From: Tetracentron sinense | Lineage: Eukaryota > Streptophyta > Magnoliopsida > Trochodendrales > Trochodendraceae | Length of the DNA stretch: 64,000 nt | Reading direction: 5' to 3' | NCBI GenBank assembly: GCA_015143295.1 | Contig: CM026563.1 | Span: 7,609,664-7,673,663 of the forward strand | Shown: one piece after another, positions 50,375 to 63,007 of the stretch | How the letters are laid out: each line of letters opens with the position of its first letter | Position numbering within the stretch: position 1 is the first letter of the stretch | Position numbers and translations under genes: made by a program | Notes under the pieces: model-generated | What the model saw: the letters and a program-made list of their open reading frames with translations, nothing else | Databases searched by the model: none | Told to the model about the DNA's origin: nothing

Positions 50375-53300
50375 TTAGAATGTATACCTCAGATTATATC
50401 TCCGAAGCCAATCTTCACCCTTTTCATAATAATCCTGCCTACTGAAGATTTGCTCTGAGAACGGCACAGCAGCAGCAAAAGCAGCAGCCCCACGCCATGC
50501 ATCAAGAACTGGGTCGGATGCTCGGACCACTCTTATAGGTGACTCAAATGGGCGTATCTTCCGGATTCCGGCTTCCAAGCGCTCACCCATACCAGGGAAG
50601 AGACAGCTCCCACCCGTCATAAGGATCGAATTGGTGATTCTCTCCTCAACACTGTTGCCCTTCAATGGCAACCTCCGAATTGAGATCCCGGCCATCTCGT
50701 CCATCCCCGCCTGATCAATTCCAATCATGTTCGGCTGAAATAGAATTTCAGGGCAGCGAAACCTTTCAACCCCAAGTATAATCTGAAAATCTTCCTTGGT
50801 GAGAGGACGGAATCGCGGGATCTCAACAATAGTTTGAAAGGGACCAATTTCTGATTTGGCAACAAAAGTCGGGTCTATGTCCTGCCATGGTGATGATCCA
50901 AGAGGTGGTGAAACAAAGTAGGGAAACTAACAACTCTATAAAATGAATTTATAATATGGAGTTGCACTACACCATACAAGAATGAATAGCTGACCTGGAG
51001 ACGAGAAGTAACGCGAGCCAGCTCCGCCTCATCCTCATCTTGTCCCTCATCATCATCATCAATATCTTTGCTCATCAGTTTGTACAGTTGCCAATCTTCG
51101 TCTCTTGTTCCAAAAGTATCCTCACCCTTCCCTCGATCAAATGCCGCAGTTGTTAAGAGACGCATCCTTTCCTTCTGGGCAGCATTCAATCTCTCACCAC
51201 GACCAACACCTCCCGACGAATTGTGACTCTCATTTGTATGGGTCCCATTTACCTTCAGCCGTTTTCTCTGCTCAAATTTCTCAGAGAGCTCTCTATGTTT
51301 AGCGTGTAATTGTTCTAAATAAAGCTCCGGGTTCTCTCTACATTGAAAAAGGAAGAGGCATAAATCAAACAAAGAATATTGTTCAAGTTCATAAAGCTAC
51401 ATCATAATTATTCATTTAGAGATCCAAGGAATGGACAAATGTTATTATGGTCTGGAATCTTCTTAGAGTATTTGATCATTTTAAGAGATCCAGACGATTT
51501 AAAAAGTGTTCCTCAGACCTTCTAAATCCAACCAAGTATTACATTCAAAACCCAGATGCAATACTAGATATTTTATTTATTTTCTGAAAACCTGAGCCCC
51601 AATTGAGAAGTTCACAAAAACTTGAAACAATTTAATCCAGAGCTTGACAACATACAAACGTTTTTTCTCATCTAGTTCATTTTGCCTTTCTCGATCTAGT
51701 TCCTCTTCAAACCGTTTCTGTTTCGCTCGTTGGCGACCCTCTGATGTGGTTTTAATAAATAACTGCTTCCTCTTTTCCTTTAGCTGGTACATGGAGAACA
51801 AAATAGAATGGTTAGCAATAATAATAATAATAACAATAACAACAATATTAACAATAACAATAACAATAACTATAACTATAACTATAACAATTATAACAAC
51901 AATGATAAGGGCTCAATTGATCAAAAAGATAATGATAAGGGCTCAAGCCATAGCTCAATTGGTTGAGGTACTCCATTGCAACCATCAGGTTGCATGCTCA
52001 AGTCCAGCTTACCCATAAAAAAAGAAAAATAACACTCCACTTCACTCAGAAAAATTGGCCAGAAAATTATTACCAAAATTTAAAATACTGAATACATAGA
52101 ACCATGGAATGAAAATGCAAGTAACATTTTTGTAAACATAAATCAACCACAACATCATAAAAGAAGGATTACAACCAGCCATTCAGTATAAGAGCACACC
52201 TGCTCTGGGGACAGCATATTGTCGGGGATATTGATGAGAGTATACTTCTCAGTCATTGAAGGATCCATCTTTTCCTCGATTTCAACTTGCTCACGCTTTG
52301 CTTTTTTTAAAGATTGTGTTACTCTAACAACAGCGGACTCAATTTCCAGCTTGGAGATATAGCCAGTCTCCGACAAGAAAGAGGGAACATCATTTTCCTG
52401 CACATTTTCGAGCTGATGTAGAAGAAATTCCAAACCTTGCAGTTCATTTTCCAGTTCAGTTATTCTAGAAGACCTCTTTGCAGCAGCCATTTCTCGCAAT
52501 CGTTGACCTTGTTTCTCCTTTATAGCCGCCTTTCTTGCTATCTCTTCTTCTGAAGGTGGCTCTTCAGCTGGAGGTGGAATCCATGGGAGTTGCCAACACC
52601 TGTTTTTCTCTTCAGCTTCCTTTGCCCCTTTCTGTCATGAAAATTGTAATACTTGAACATCAGAGCTTTTAGAAGAACACAATTGTAGAAAGAGCCAAGC
52701 TCATCACCTGAAATAATCGAACTTCAGAAGCATAATCCAGAGCTACATAACAGTGCTCCATCTTCAAGTCTTCAACCTTCTCCCATGTAATGTTGGACCT
52801 ATTTATGAGCAGAAACATGACCAAAGTTCACCTATACATCCCATTTGGTAAAAAGACCATGCAATTATTTATGCTTACATGTGATTGGGGTATTTAAGTG
52901 AAAGAAGCTGCTTCAAGTAGTCAGTGACATGGTATCCACCAATGTTAGTTCTGCAGCATGCTTCAAAAACAGGTTCTCCATTTACAAACTGAAAGTGGAA
53001 TCAATACACATCATCACCATGATCATCCAAGCATTGCTCCCAACTCTTTGGTGTTGCCTATATGAATACTTTTCGGCCATTCCAATCTATTCAGGACACA
53101 CAGTAGATTGGAATGGCAAGCTATAAGAATGGAATATGCAAAAACTGAAACGTAGCATTAGTATGCATGATGAAAAAAATAAGAGCTGAAAATCCTACTC
53201 AGTTCATAAAAAAAGTTTTGCATAAAATAGAAAATAACCCGCCAAAAGTCAAGTAATTACTCCAGTAATTAGTTCATTTCTATGTACCCATCTATCTACT

Positions 53301-56300
53301 TTCTTTAGTTATTCACTAGAGTGATTTTGATCTAGAAGACAATCCAGGGAAAGTGTTCGGATCTATTATGAGGCGCTCAACAGAGCAACACATGCACGCG
53401 CGCACACACATGTATGTATGTATGTATATCTGTCCATGCTCATGATTCATAGGTGTTGATGTAGCCAGAGTGATGTAAAACCATGACTTGTAGCTTGCAA
53501 AGACCATATCAAAGCTCACTAGTACTACTTCAGTGCGAAAAGGATTACCTATAGGCATCACAGAGAGCATCTCTTTTACTTTTTATTTTGGTTCATTTTT
53601 TCTTTCTTTTATTTATTATTTATTTTGTGTGTATGTGTGTGGGGGGTGTTCTCAACAGGTGGGTATGTGGAAGGATCACATCTTACGTGGGATTACAATG
53701 AACACAAACTGAATTTACCAACTTAGCGAGCGGCCATGGTCGAATTATGAACAGTTGTCCACCAGAAATTCTCTACGAAATCAATACAAAAACAGCCTTG
53801 ACTTTATTTTGGAGTTTGAATCTTGGGCGGAGGGTGCCGTTTAAAACTCCCCAACTTTAACTGAGTTGAGTCATGAAATCTAAATCATGTCAATAACTAA
53901 AATTAACAATAAGAGGGCAACTATTATCTGTGAAGGAGAAAAAAAAACCAGGAAACCTCAGGAGAAAAAGGCACAAATATATAATATATATTATTTCTTA
54001 ACAGATATCACAAAGTTTAGCACACACAAGTCACAACTCATCTTACTGCATGTTCTACAGCATATAAGCATGAAAGCCGGTTGGGTATTGCCGTATTGGT
54101 GGAAATCACCCACAGTTTTTTAGGGTGGGGATGTCATAACTCATGCCTCAACCAGATTAACACTCAAGGTGGGTTCAACCTAGCAGTTTTATGCTGAGCT
54201 AGCTTGTGCAGCTGCTTACTAAATTGAGAGACAGCCTGACCTGACTGGCTTAGTACCACCCCTGGTAACAATCAAGTTTGAATTTAACTAGATAACTGAT
54301 GCTGAAAATTTGATGGCACTGGCACCACGTAATACTTGTTCACTCAATCATATAGCCAAGCCTCTCCAAATCAGCATTGAGAAGAAAACAATTCCATCAA
54401 TAAACATGTGTGAAGCAAGAGCTTTACCATAGTTGGTACTATATCTCTTGATCCCACAGTTGCCAGTACATAACCCATGCATGTACCATACTACCATAAG
54501 ACTATGAAGATGAAAAGAAAGCTCAGATAAGTAATCCTAACTATTTAGCAAGGTTCTAAATGTCAATATCGCATGTCATGTCGAGCCGTTGAAAAAAGAT
54601 ATATCGGGGACGGGGATATATCGTAAGTTTTAGCGATATCGTGGGAATATATCGCACGTGGAGGGAAAAATAAAAAAAAAATAGTGAAAACATGAATTTT
54701 TTAAATGAAACTTCATGAAATATTAAAATAAATGTTAATATACATCAGAAAATCAAAAATTTTAAAAAAAAAAAAACAATGTATATAAGAGATGCAATGA
54801 GAAGGGGGTCAAAGATGTGCGATGACGCTGAAGACAATGTATGATTCACTAATATTAATGCAACTTACATAAAAAGTTGTATTTATTTCTCAATCAAGCA
54901 TAACAATTAACTCATATACAATCAATTTCATACATACTAGTTAATACATCAATAATGGTATCTCCAAGTTAAATGGCATGCGTTGTCTGTTTATTTAAGT
55001 TATAATTTCTTCTTGATATTTCTCTATATTGTCAAAATAAAGTAAACGCAATTTTTTCTCTTAGGGTTCGTTTGGTAGATCTTCTCCATTCTTGTCTATT
55101 TCGGATAGATCTAATCAAAATAAATCTGTGACAAAAAGATATGTAAAAAATAAATTTATAGACAATAGAACCGTTTGCCAATGCACAGTAATAGACATAG
55201 CTTTTTTGTAAAACTGTGTTTGGTAACATCATCTTATTGCATCTTATTGCAGGGGTAGTTGACATCATTTTAAAAAAATTAATTTCTATTAAGTAGCCAA
55301 TTTAACATAAATACATGTCAATTACTCATCAACCATTCAAGCCCCTTACCGTATAGAGAGATGACAAGTCCAACTAAAAAATAATTGAGTATTGCAAGGT
55401 ACATCAAAACATGTTATGCTTCATCAAAACATGTTGTATTTTTTTTTTTTAAAGCATATAGCGATTGTAGAAAGACAAGATAACATGCATGAGAGAGAAG
55501 AATTAATGAGACCAAAAACAAAGAGAGAGGAATTAAGTGCTTTTTAGACTTTAACATTGAACTATGATTGGAATGGATAGACTCTGCATTGGAAAAATCT
55601 GGGCAAGTCATCTGTGTTTCTGTAGGGATTCACGAGTTGAAGAAGGGAGGATACCGTGGGATCTTGAAGGTGCCTCTGTGCCGTGAGATCTTGAGAGAAA
55701 GACGAAGGTTATCTTCTTCTCCATTACAGTATTTTTTTTGTTTTGTTTGAAGGATTGTTTAAGGTTTAAAGAAAGATGAAGGTTCTCTCTCCCCTTTCTC
55801 CCAGTCTCCATGCGATCTTTGCCAGCTGTCCGACAAGTCACATGTTTGAATCAGGAGCTTATAGTGTTCTTGATCGATTTGGGGCTTTTGTTTATAAATG
55901 AACGCTTTTTGCTGGTGTTGGATTCGCTGCTAGTCTTGTGGGTACGACTCTCTCAAATGGGTTGATCAAGATGAGGAAGAAGATGAATCCTAATTTCAAG
56001 ACTCCCAATAAGGCTCCACCTACAGTTTTGAATGTTCTTACTTGGGCAATTCACATGGGTTTGAGCAGTAATTTTAGATACCAGACATTGAATGGGATCG
56101 AGTTTTTGTTGGCGAAGTCGCTCTCGCCCTTTGGATTTAAGGCCTTAGTCATGGTTTTGAGGGCTTTGAATAATGTTCTTGGAGGGGTTTCTCGTTTGTT
56201 ATGTTACCAAGGTTGACGGGAACCCAGTCGGATCAGGAAGAGAATTTGGGTTGACAGGAGGAGAGAGATGAGAGAGGAGTGATGAGAGAGGAGAGAGAGA

Positions 56301-59300
56301 GGGGCTCGACAAAGGAGAGATGAGAGAGGTGACAAGAGAGAGTCGAGGGTGATTAGAGAATTTTATGATTTTTATAGGGGTAAAACCGACTGTAAAAACG
56401 TCGGAATTACCGTCAAAATGTCTACCCACAGTAGATACCAACCTCTGTACAAAAAAGCACCGCTTTCCTTACTTTTTGAAAAAGAGGTAAATTTTCTTTT
56501 TGTCTTTTTGTGACAGACATTAGACATCCATCCAAACGGTCTAAAATTATGATACGTCTACCCGCCGTAGACAATTAGACTCTATAAATAGACATGCCAA
56601 AAACGGGGTCTTAGTCAATTGAAGGGGATATGTAGACCCATTTTATTCTCTTTAATGAAATAAATCTTTTAAAAAATAATAATACTACTAATAAAATTCA
56701 TCACTAAATAAAATATTCATGAATTCAAATATAATCCTTAAAATAAAAGGACATTGTACTAATCAATAACTGTAAAAAAAAATTGTACAAACCAATCTGC
56801 GATTCGTAAATTTTGACCGATATTTCCGAAATATCATGCAATATTTTGGACATATTGATCTACATTTACGAAAAATTATAAAAATCAAAATACCTAGTAT
56901 AGATGTGTCGAGAGTCATCGAAATAGATATATATCGTCGATATTTCGGAAATATCAACGATATTTTGAACCATGCTCTTTAGATATCTAATAATGGCAAG
57001 ATAAATAAAAATAATTAGAAAGGAATCCCAAAGCGCATCCATTATACACTAATCTTTTTATCAATTTTCCACACCTGCATTCAGGACAAGTTCCTAAACG
57101 TGCTCCTAAACACATCCAAATACTGACCACTCATTCTGCAAGAAAACCTGCTTATTATGTCCATCACTAACTTCAGATATATCAAGGTTGATAAGCTTAC
57201 AGGGATAATATGACTTGTATTTAATCCTGAGCATATTGCAAGACCATCTTTATCACAAACCCCAAGCTGTTGATTATACTTGTAGCTGAATACAGCATCA
57301 ACACCAAATGCTGTCATCCCAGAAAGAAAAGACAGATCATTAGAAAATAATACATACCAACAATAAGCATTTAAAAGCATCAAAAGAATATTTGGGCTCC
57401 AAGCAGTGCATTTAAGCATTTTTAATGAGTGAACTTACAAACACAACAGTATGGACCAGTCTTTTAAAAGATGAAAGCGTGAAGCGAGGGACGTTAGGAC
57501 CTAAGTAATATGAATAATATTTTTTCATCGGCAACTAATATAAATAATAATTACAAATGGAAAAGCTGAAAAAGTTTTTTTTTAAAAGAACACACACACA
57601 CCCCATGGCGTGCATGCAGCATGCGTTAGCGCGCGTGCGTGCACACACGAAATTACATGAAATGTGATATAATTGATTTAATCATCATATAGAAGGAAAA
57701 AAATAATAGACGCAAGGAAAGGCCACAATATTAGTTTTTTGTTCAATGCGTAATGAAAGCAAATGATGTTCAATCATCAATTCATGCCACGGATTTTAGA
57801 CACTAATGGACAATAGCACAAAAATCATTAAAAAATGGAGAAAATAAAATTTTAAGTCATAAGGCATGCAGCTCATGTGACTAGAACTCTATTTTTGGTT
57901 AATGTATGAGTATGCTCCTTATGCATAAAACTAGCCTCAAGGCATAAGGCATGCACCTCATGTGAGCCTCACACCCTGAAACGTAAGCCTTAAATAATAT
58001 AAGCCTCAAAATTGAGCCTTGGGGCAATTTCCTTGAACCTCAAGGTGTATGCCTCACACACACTTTAAAACACTGGTATAGACTATCGGCCCCCAAAAAA
58101 ATGAATATTTGGGTCAATGGTTAGGCCAATCCCCTGACAATCCAGAAAACATATGGCCCACTGACTCATGGTGGACCATGCATCATGCTAATAAAAAACT
58201 GAGTCTAACCAAGTACTTAAAACCATAATTTTTTTTCCATTTGCAGAATTTAGCTTATGCATTCATACCTACTGATGGAACCCCATAACCCTCAAAAAGA
58301 AGTTCTGCCAATTTACTGCGAGACTGAACTGGATTGCATACACATTCTGTGATCAGGATAGGGTGATCAACCTGTTCTGCCCTCGAATTTAACATTAAAA
58401 AAATAAAATCATGTGAATACACTGCAAAGCAAAACCTTCTAAATCATGGTGTCAAGTATTATGTATTAAAAATTCTTATGAACAGATCAATGTCACTGCA
58501 TAAACAACACAGCATCACACATCATGCATGATGCACGTGTATAAACATAGAAGATGTAAGCATGTACTAGCTGAGGATGAATTGAGTTAAGCAACCAGTT
58601 TTACATTAGCCTGAGAATGTAAAAAGAGAACTTATCAATTAACCCTCAAGCCACATTATTAGTATCCTAATATTGACAAACTCCCAACGCCGTAAATCTA
58701 TGATCCATGATGTTTGAATCAAGTCACCTAAGAAACCAAAAATATTTCTTAAATCAATGTGGTTATAATCAAGGTTGTTAAATCGTAAAATTGTTTTAGG
58801 ACCGATTCGATTCAAATCGGGATTTAAATCGTAAATCGTAAGATTCAATCCATTTTTTTAAAAATACAAAAAATTACTTAATAAATAAATAAATAAAATA
58901 GAATAATCTATTATCCAAAAGATTTTATTCATATCTATTGATAAAATAAAGCAATGAACATTTCATTGCATACACTATAAAAAAACGCGAATGAACTCTA
59001 TAAAATGAAAAAAAAACTCAATATCATATAGATAAATGAACAAAAGTAAATTCATATAATCATGTTATATGAGATCAAGTATCAAAAGACTTGTACAATT
59101 AAAAAGACTAATAAAATAAATTATTAAGTTTTCCCAAAATCCAACTCCATCTTTCTTCTTCCTCTTTTTTTTGTTTTTTCTATTTCACAACATGTTAGCA
59201 ACTAAAAGAAAACCCAAATAAGGGTTTTGGTATGTCTGTAGCAGGGAATTTCCTGTTTCTTCTCTTTTTAAAAGACATTAAGTACCTTTAGAAAATCAAA

Positions 59301-60790
59301 AGAATAAAAAATATTTTTTAAGTATTGGTCCGTAAAAGGGGTTTCGTGCTCGAATCGCCTGAATCGCATGAAACGTACGATTTGAATCACAAATCGTCAT
59401 TTGAATCGCAAATCAAAAGAGATTTACCCAATTAAGATTTTCACCTCCAATTTGAATCGTTTTGCTTAGGATTCGAATCGAATCGTAGGATTTGAATCAC
59501 AAATCACCAAGATTTAACAACCATGGTTATAAGTAACCCTCAAATCACCAGGATTTAACAACCAGGGTTATAATTAACCCTCAAGCCACATTATTAAAAT
59601 ATCCTACAAACTCCAACACCTTACATCTATGATCCACCGTGTTTAAATCAGGTCACCTAAAAACCAAAAAATAAAAAATAAAAATCTTAAATCAAAGTGA
59701 TTAGAATAGAGCAGACTGTGAAATCCACTATGTTGGCCCTCAACACCATCTAATGTGACTCTTGAACCACCATATCCAGCCTCAATGTGAATAAACAGAC
59801 AGGAACAGTAATTGCTAAACATACCCACAATAATGCAGAAAAGAAATGCTCCCAATGAAAGACTTAACCATGGTAAGTTAATTTTGTTCAGTCAAGCATA
59901 CAATGCAAAGACAGGAAATGGTCTATTTACCTGCGATCCATCTGCACCCATTCGCTCAAACCCATAATCGAGAATCTACAAATGCATGAAACATTTGTGA
60001 GGCTACAACACTAGATAGACAAGCCAGGACCTTTCTACTAGAGCCTCCTGGCTTTCATTCAACAATTACTTTAAATACTGTTGTTCGTGACTTTGGAAAG
60101 CATAATATCCTTTCCAGCCTCTGGAAGAAAGTACTTTTTTATCAGAAAAAGTAAATTAAAGCTAAGTTAACAGAAAGACTAAAATAAACATTCTATATTA
60201 CATTTTTATATGAAAATAATAGTCATTCCAATCCCCCATCTTAAACTGCGTACACCTAAAGGTTGGCTGCTTGAATACTTGCGAATATGGCAGTTTGTAT
60301 GGGTTGATTTTGCATCAAAAAGTATGCTAGACTGTGAAGCTTTTTTATAAATTATGGTTACGATAATCAATAAATAATCACTGGGTTATTTTTATCCAGT
60401 TGTTGCTGGTACTTTAACAAAAATTTCCTTCTTTCTATTCCTTTCTTTTCTGTAGGGAGAGTGCCAGGCAACTCCATATTATGGAGAAACACTTGGAAAT
60501 CATGATAAACTGCAAAATCTTTATCAGGAGAAAAAGAGGTTCTGAGACTACGATAAACATCTATAGGAAGTTTTTTTTAATATTTGAAAAAGATTAAAGC
60601 ATTGATAGGTGAGGTCCCAGTCATGCAAATAAATCGAGATTCACACTAAACTAAATTGACCTTACATATTCCATTATTTCAAACTGATAGACAACATTGC
60701 CATCAAACGCAGAGCGATGTGATGAACGTGTGCAATCAAAGTATTTCATCAGCGCAGGATCATGGTCACCAACGATAGTGACAGTTTCAC
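50375..60790 (-). CDS. ARP5: Actin-related protein 5 (INO80 complex), exons 2 to last
   Basis: Ten exons: 60666-60790, 59931-59975, 58269-58371, 57201-57310, 52879-52988, 52708-52798, 52200-52631, 51656-51783, 50995-51337 and 50375-50881. All borders are GT..AG and the phases join without a stop to 663 codons plus stop. ARP5 blocks appear in order: [99 protein letters not shown], an ARP5-specific charged coiled-coil insertion (52200-51000), [50 protein letters not shown] and the C terminus [17 protein letters not shown]5 is a nuclear subunit of the INO80 remodeller. The first exon (about 60 residues; the VDNGSSYFRIGWAGE-type segment) was not found up to 64000, so it lies beyond the window. 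No lesion seen. Confidence 0.93.
51938..52031 (+). mobile_element. SINE-like repeat beside an AAT/AAC microsatellite
   Basis: CATAGCTCAATTGGTTGAGG is box A-like and CAGGTTGCATGCTCAAGTCC box B-like, followed by an A-rich tail. The microsatellite (AAT, AAC and AACTAT units) precedes it at 51818-51900. It is in an ARP5 intron. Confidence 0.55.
55064..56610. mobile_element. PIF/Harbinger-like non-autonomous element carrying a host gene fragment
   Basis: Ends GGGTTCGTTTGGTAGATC and (inverted) GACCCCGTTTTTGGCATGTC. The 3-bp target TTA occurs at 55061-55063 and 56611-56613, as expected for PIF/Harbinger insertion. The element contains a RETICULATA-RELATED coding fragment and a GAGAGAGG-rich stretch (56260-56350). 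No transposase is present. Confidence 0.65.
55902..56245 (+). pseudogene. RETICULATA-RELATED (DUF3411) gene fragment
   Basis: The frame reads [68 protein letters not shown] and [13 protein letters not shown], which are consecutive conserved blocks of plant RER proteins (chloroplast-membrane proteins linked to leaf mesophyll). After GGVS two extra bases shift the frame; the next frame continues [19 protein letters not shown]- and C-terminal parts are missing. There is no intron in the captured piece, so it may have been captured from one exon or a cDNA. It lies inside the Harbinger-like element at 55064-56610. Confidence 0.8.
57457..58075. mobile_element. hAT-type MITE in an ARP5 intron
   Basis: Ends CAGTCTTTTAAAAG and (inverted) CAGTGTTTTAAAGT. 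Flanks GTATGGAC (57449-57456) and GTATAGAC (58076-58083) agree at seven of eight. Interior carries GCCTCA-rich repeats. Confidence 0.75.
58638..59680. repeat. Direct repeat of ~110 bp flanking a MITE
   Basis: ATTAACCCTCAAGCCACATTATTA...ACAAACTCC..ATCTATGATCCA...GTCACCTAA.AAACCAAAAATA occurs at about 58638-58745 and again at about 59574-59675. The MITE at 58770-59525 lies between the copies. Confidence 0.75.
58770..59525. mobile_element. hAT-type MITE with CA(A/T)GGTT ends in an ARP5 intron
   Basis: Ends CAAGGTTGTTAAATCGT and (inverted) CATGGTTGTTAAATC. Flanks GTTATAAT (58762-58769) and GTTATAAG (59526-59533). The interior is rich in GATTTGAATC. Confidence 0.7.
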
Positions 60791-61224
60791 CTGCATGACG
60801 AAAACATTAGTTACTTTAAAATTTTAGTTCACAGTACCCAGCACTTCAAATTTTCAGGCAAAAATAAAGAAACCGTCTATATTATATAGAAAAGAAATGA
60901 AGAAGAAAAAGGAATAAATATACAAATATAGGATTATTATGTATTTCGTAAAACCTACCAACGATTCCATACCAATCAGTTCAGTTCAGTTCATTTGAAG
61001 TCGAGACAATGAGATGATAATACAAATTTTAATGTTCTACGTATGTCATTGCCTAAGGGTTTCACCATGTTCTACGTATGTCATTGCCTAAGGTATCACC
61101 AACCACAGGCCTTAACAATCACCCAGTTCGAAGCCTTTGAAGTCCTTGCACAATCTAGAATCAGCGAGCCTTCTAGCACCACCATATCCCATGTCAATGG
61201 GCCATTTCAAAGGGTTGATAGGTT

Positions 61225-61520
61225 TTAGTTATTATGAGAAGATTTGGAAGCTCGAGGTTCCCCCAAAAGTTAAAGCAGCCACATATTGTGGATCAGGTTA
61301 CTGGAGACGATATTTGGAGGCTTTGGAAAGAAAGGAACAATAGAATTTTTTAAGACTCAAACAAGTCTCTCCATGGTTTAACATTAGGTGGAGTTTTCAG
61401 ATTGGCTCAAGTCATCTTCCACAATACTCAAAATAGAAACCCTACAGATTTTTTGTACAATTGGAGTCGATTGCTTTATGCGCCTCTTGAATATACTTTG
61501 CAATTTTCTTTATTTGTTTA
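61225..61520 (+). mobile_element. LINE 3' fragment (zf-RVT end)
   Basis: Peptides IWKLEVPPKVKA and then, in another frame, DIWRLWKERNNRIF and GGVFRLAQVIFHNTQ resemble the C terminus of plant LINE reverse transcriptases. Frameshifts and stops show it is dead. Confidence 0.65.
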
Positions 61521-62739
61521 GGGAATTCGCATTCCCCCAACACTTGTACATTCTTCTTCTCTTAATGCAATTCTCGTTATTCATAAAAATTATAAGAAAA
61601 AAGGGCTATATTGAGACCATCAATCCATGAATCCTCACACGCATATCATGCCATACAAGAATAAAACTGAAAAAAGAAAAAGGTTAAAAGCGTATCTTTA
61701 AGCTATAGGGTCCATATTATGACCTCTAATCATAAGAGCATAGACTCTAAGCTCTGAAGGGGGATATCACCGAATCATAGCCACTTCTACCCTAAATGCA
61801 AGAATCTTAGCTAATAATTTGTATACGCTTCCATCCAGACTAATCTAATGGTAATCTCCAGGTAATAAAAATCACCGATACCATTACGTAACGGTTTCGG
61901 TAAGAGCTAAACCTATACATTGACTGAAACATAAAATAGTGTAGCAGGAAAAGGTAATTTTCAGTAAAAGCAAGTTGCAACCATAAAATATCTTTTTAAA
62001 AAATAAAAAACAATGAACTATAATTTTTAGTAGAAAGTATAAACAACTCGTTTATAATAAAATGATTGTTTTACTAATCGTTTATTATAAAGGACCATAA
62101 GTGGTGTCGTTATAGTAAAAACGATAAAAAAGGGCGCGAACCATAACGTCTGTTACATAATGGTTTCGGCAAGGTCTGTTACGCACGCCGAAACCGTTAT
62201 TTAATCCTTGGGTAATCATTGAGATTTGCGGCTCTTCATTTCTTTGAACTTAGCATTGTTAAAAAGTTGGCATTGTCACTTCCTAGTAAGGACACATTCT
62301 GGAAATTCTTTGACACAAGCATAACATCTATAATAACTCTAACATATCTTATAGAAATCCATGATTATGATGTGGCCTAAGATCCTTTTCCTTCTTTGAC
62401 CCAAAATCTTGGGTACGACCTGCCTCCTCCAAAGCTCTTCTTACCAATCACTCATATCAAGAGAAATGTGATTAAATTTCAACCTATAGGCCTACTCTTC
62501 CGTGTACAACTAACTATAGATAAAATTGCACAATAGCCTCCCTGATAAGATCCTCCTCCAACAGACACCCATTAACTGTCATGGACTCATCCTCACTTCT
62601 TTATATTGGTTTATCCTCTAATTTCAAGGCGTACTCAAGGATAGCCATTAGAGGGGGCTCAGAGATGGAGTGTGTGGGCCATGGAGGTAGGGGTATGTTA
62701 TTGAGAAGTTTGAGATCTTCTAATCCACGGAAACACTCA

Positions 62740-63007
62740 TTTCTCTGATACATAGGTCAGCGAATGACCTTGTGGACGAGCTAACCAAGCAAGGTGTGGG
62801 TAGAAATAGTTTGTGGTGTGAGCCCTCCCAATCTTGATGTTGCTCTTCTTTTTGTCTTATATCTACGTTTTTCTTTGTCCTTTCTAGCTTTGTTTGGGGT
62901 CCTCTAAGATGGGAATTGTATCATCTTTTGTAATCTCTTTCGGATTGGTTAACACAAATATACATATGACATTGTTACCGATCAGAGGGAAAAAAAAACA
63001 AAAAAAT
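62740..63007 (+). mobile_element. LINE RNase H-end fragment with A-rich tail
   Basis: SANDLVDELTKQGVGRNSLW in one frame resembles the end of the LINE RNase H domain (ANDLADxLAKxGV). It is followed by a stop, a ~150-bp 3' trailer and an A-rich tail at 62988-63007. Confidence 0.6.

Larger units (their letters stand above)
54549..56974. mobile_element. hAT-type foldback element, host of a nested element
   Basis: Ends CAAGGTTCTAAATGTCAATATCG and (inverted) CATGGTTCAAAATATCG. Flanks CTATTTAG (54541-54548) and CTCTTTAG (56975-56982) agree at seven of eight bases. The interior is rich in GATATATCG. After removing the inner element at 55064-56610 about 0.9 kb remains. It lies in the 4.2-kb ARP5 intron 52989-57200. 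The same CA(A/T)GGTT termini occur at 58770-59525. Confidence 0.65.

Noticed and set aside
51644-52018. 124-codon plus frame with Ser-rich and Ile/Thr repeats
   Set aside because: It is antisense to an ARP5 exon and then runs through an AAT/AAC microsatellite.
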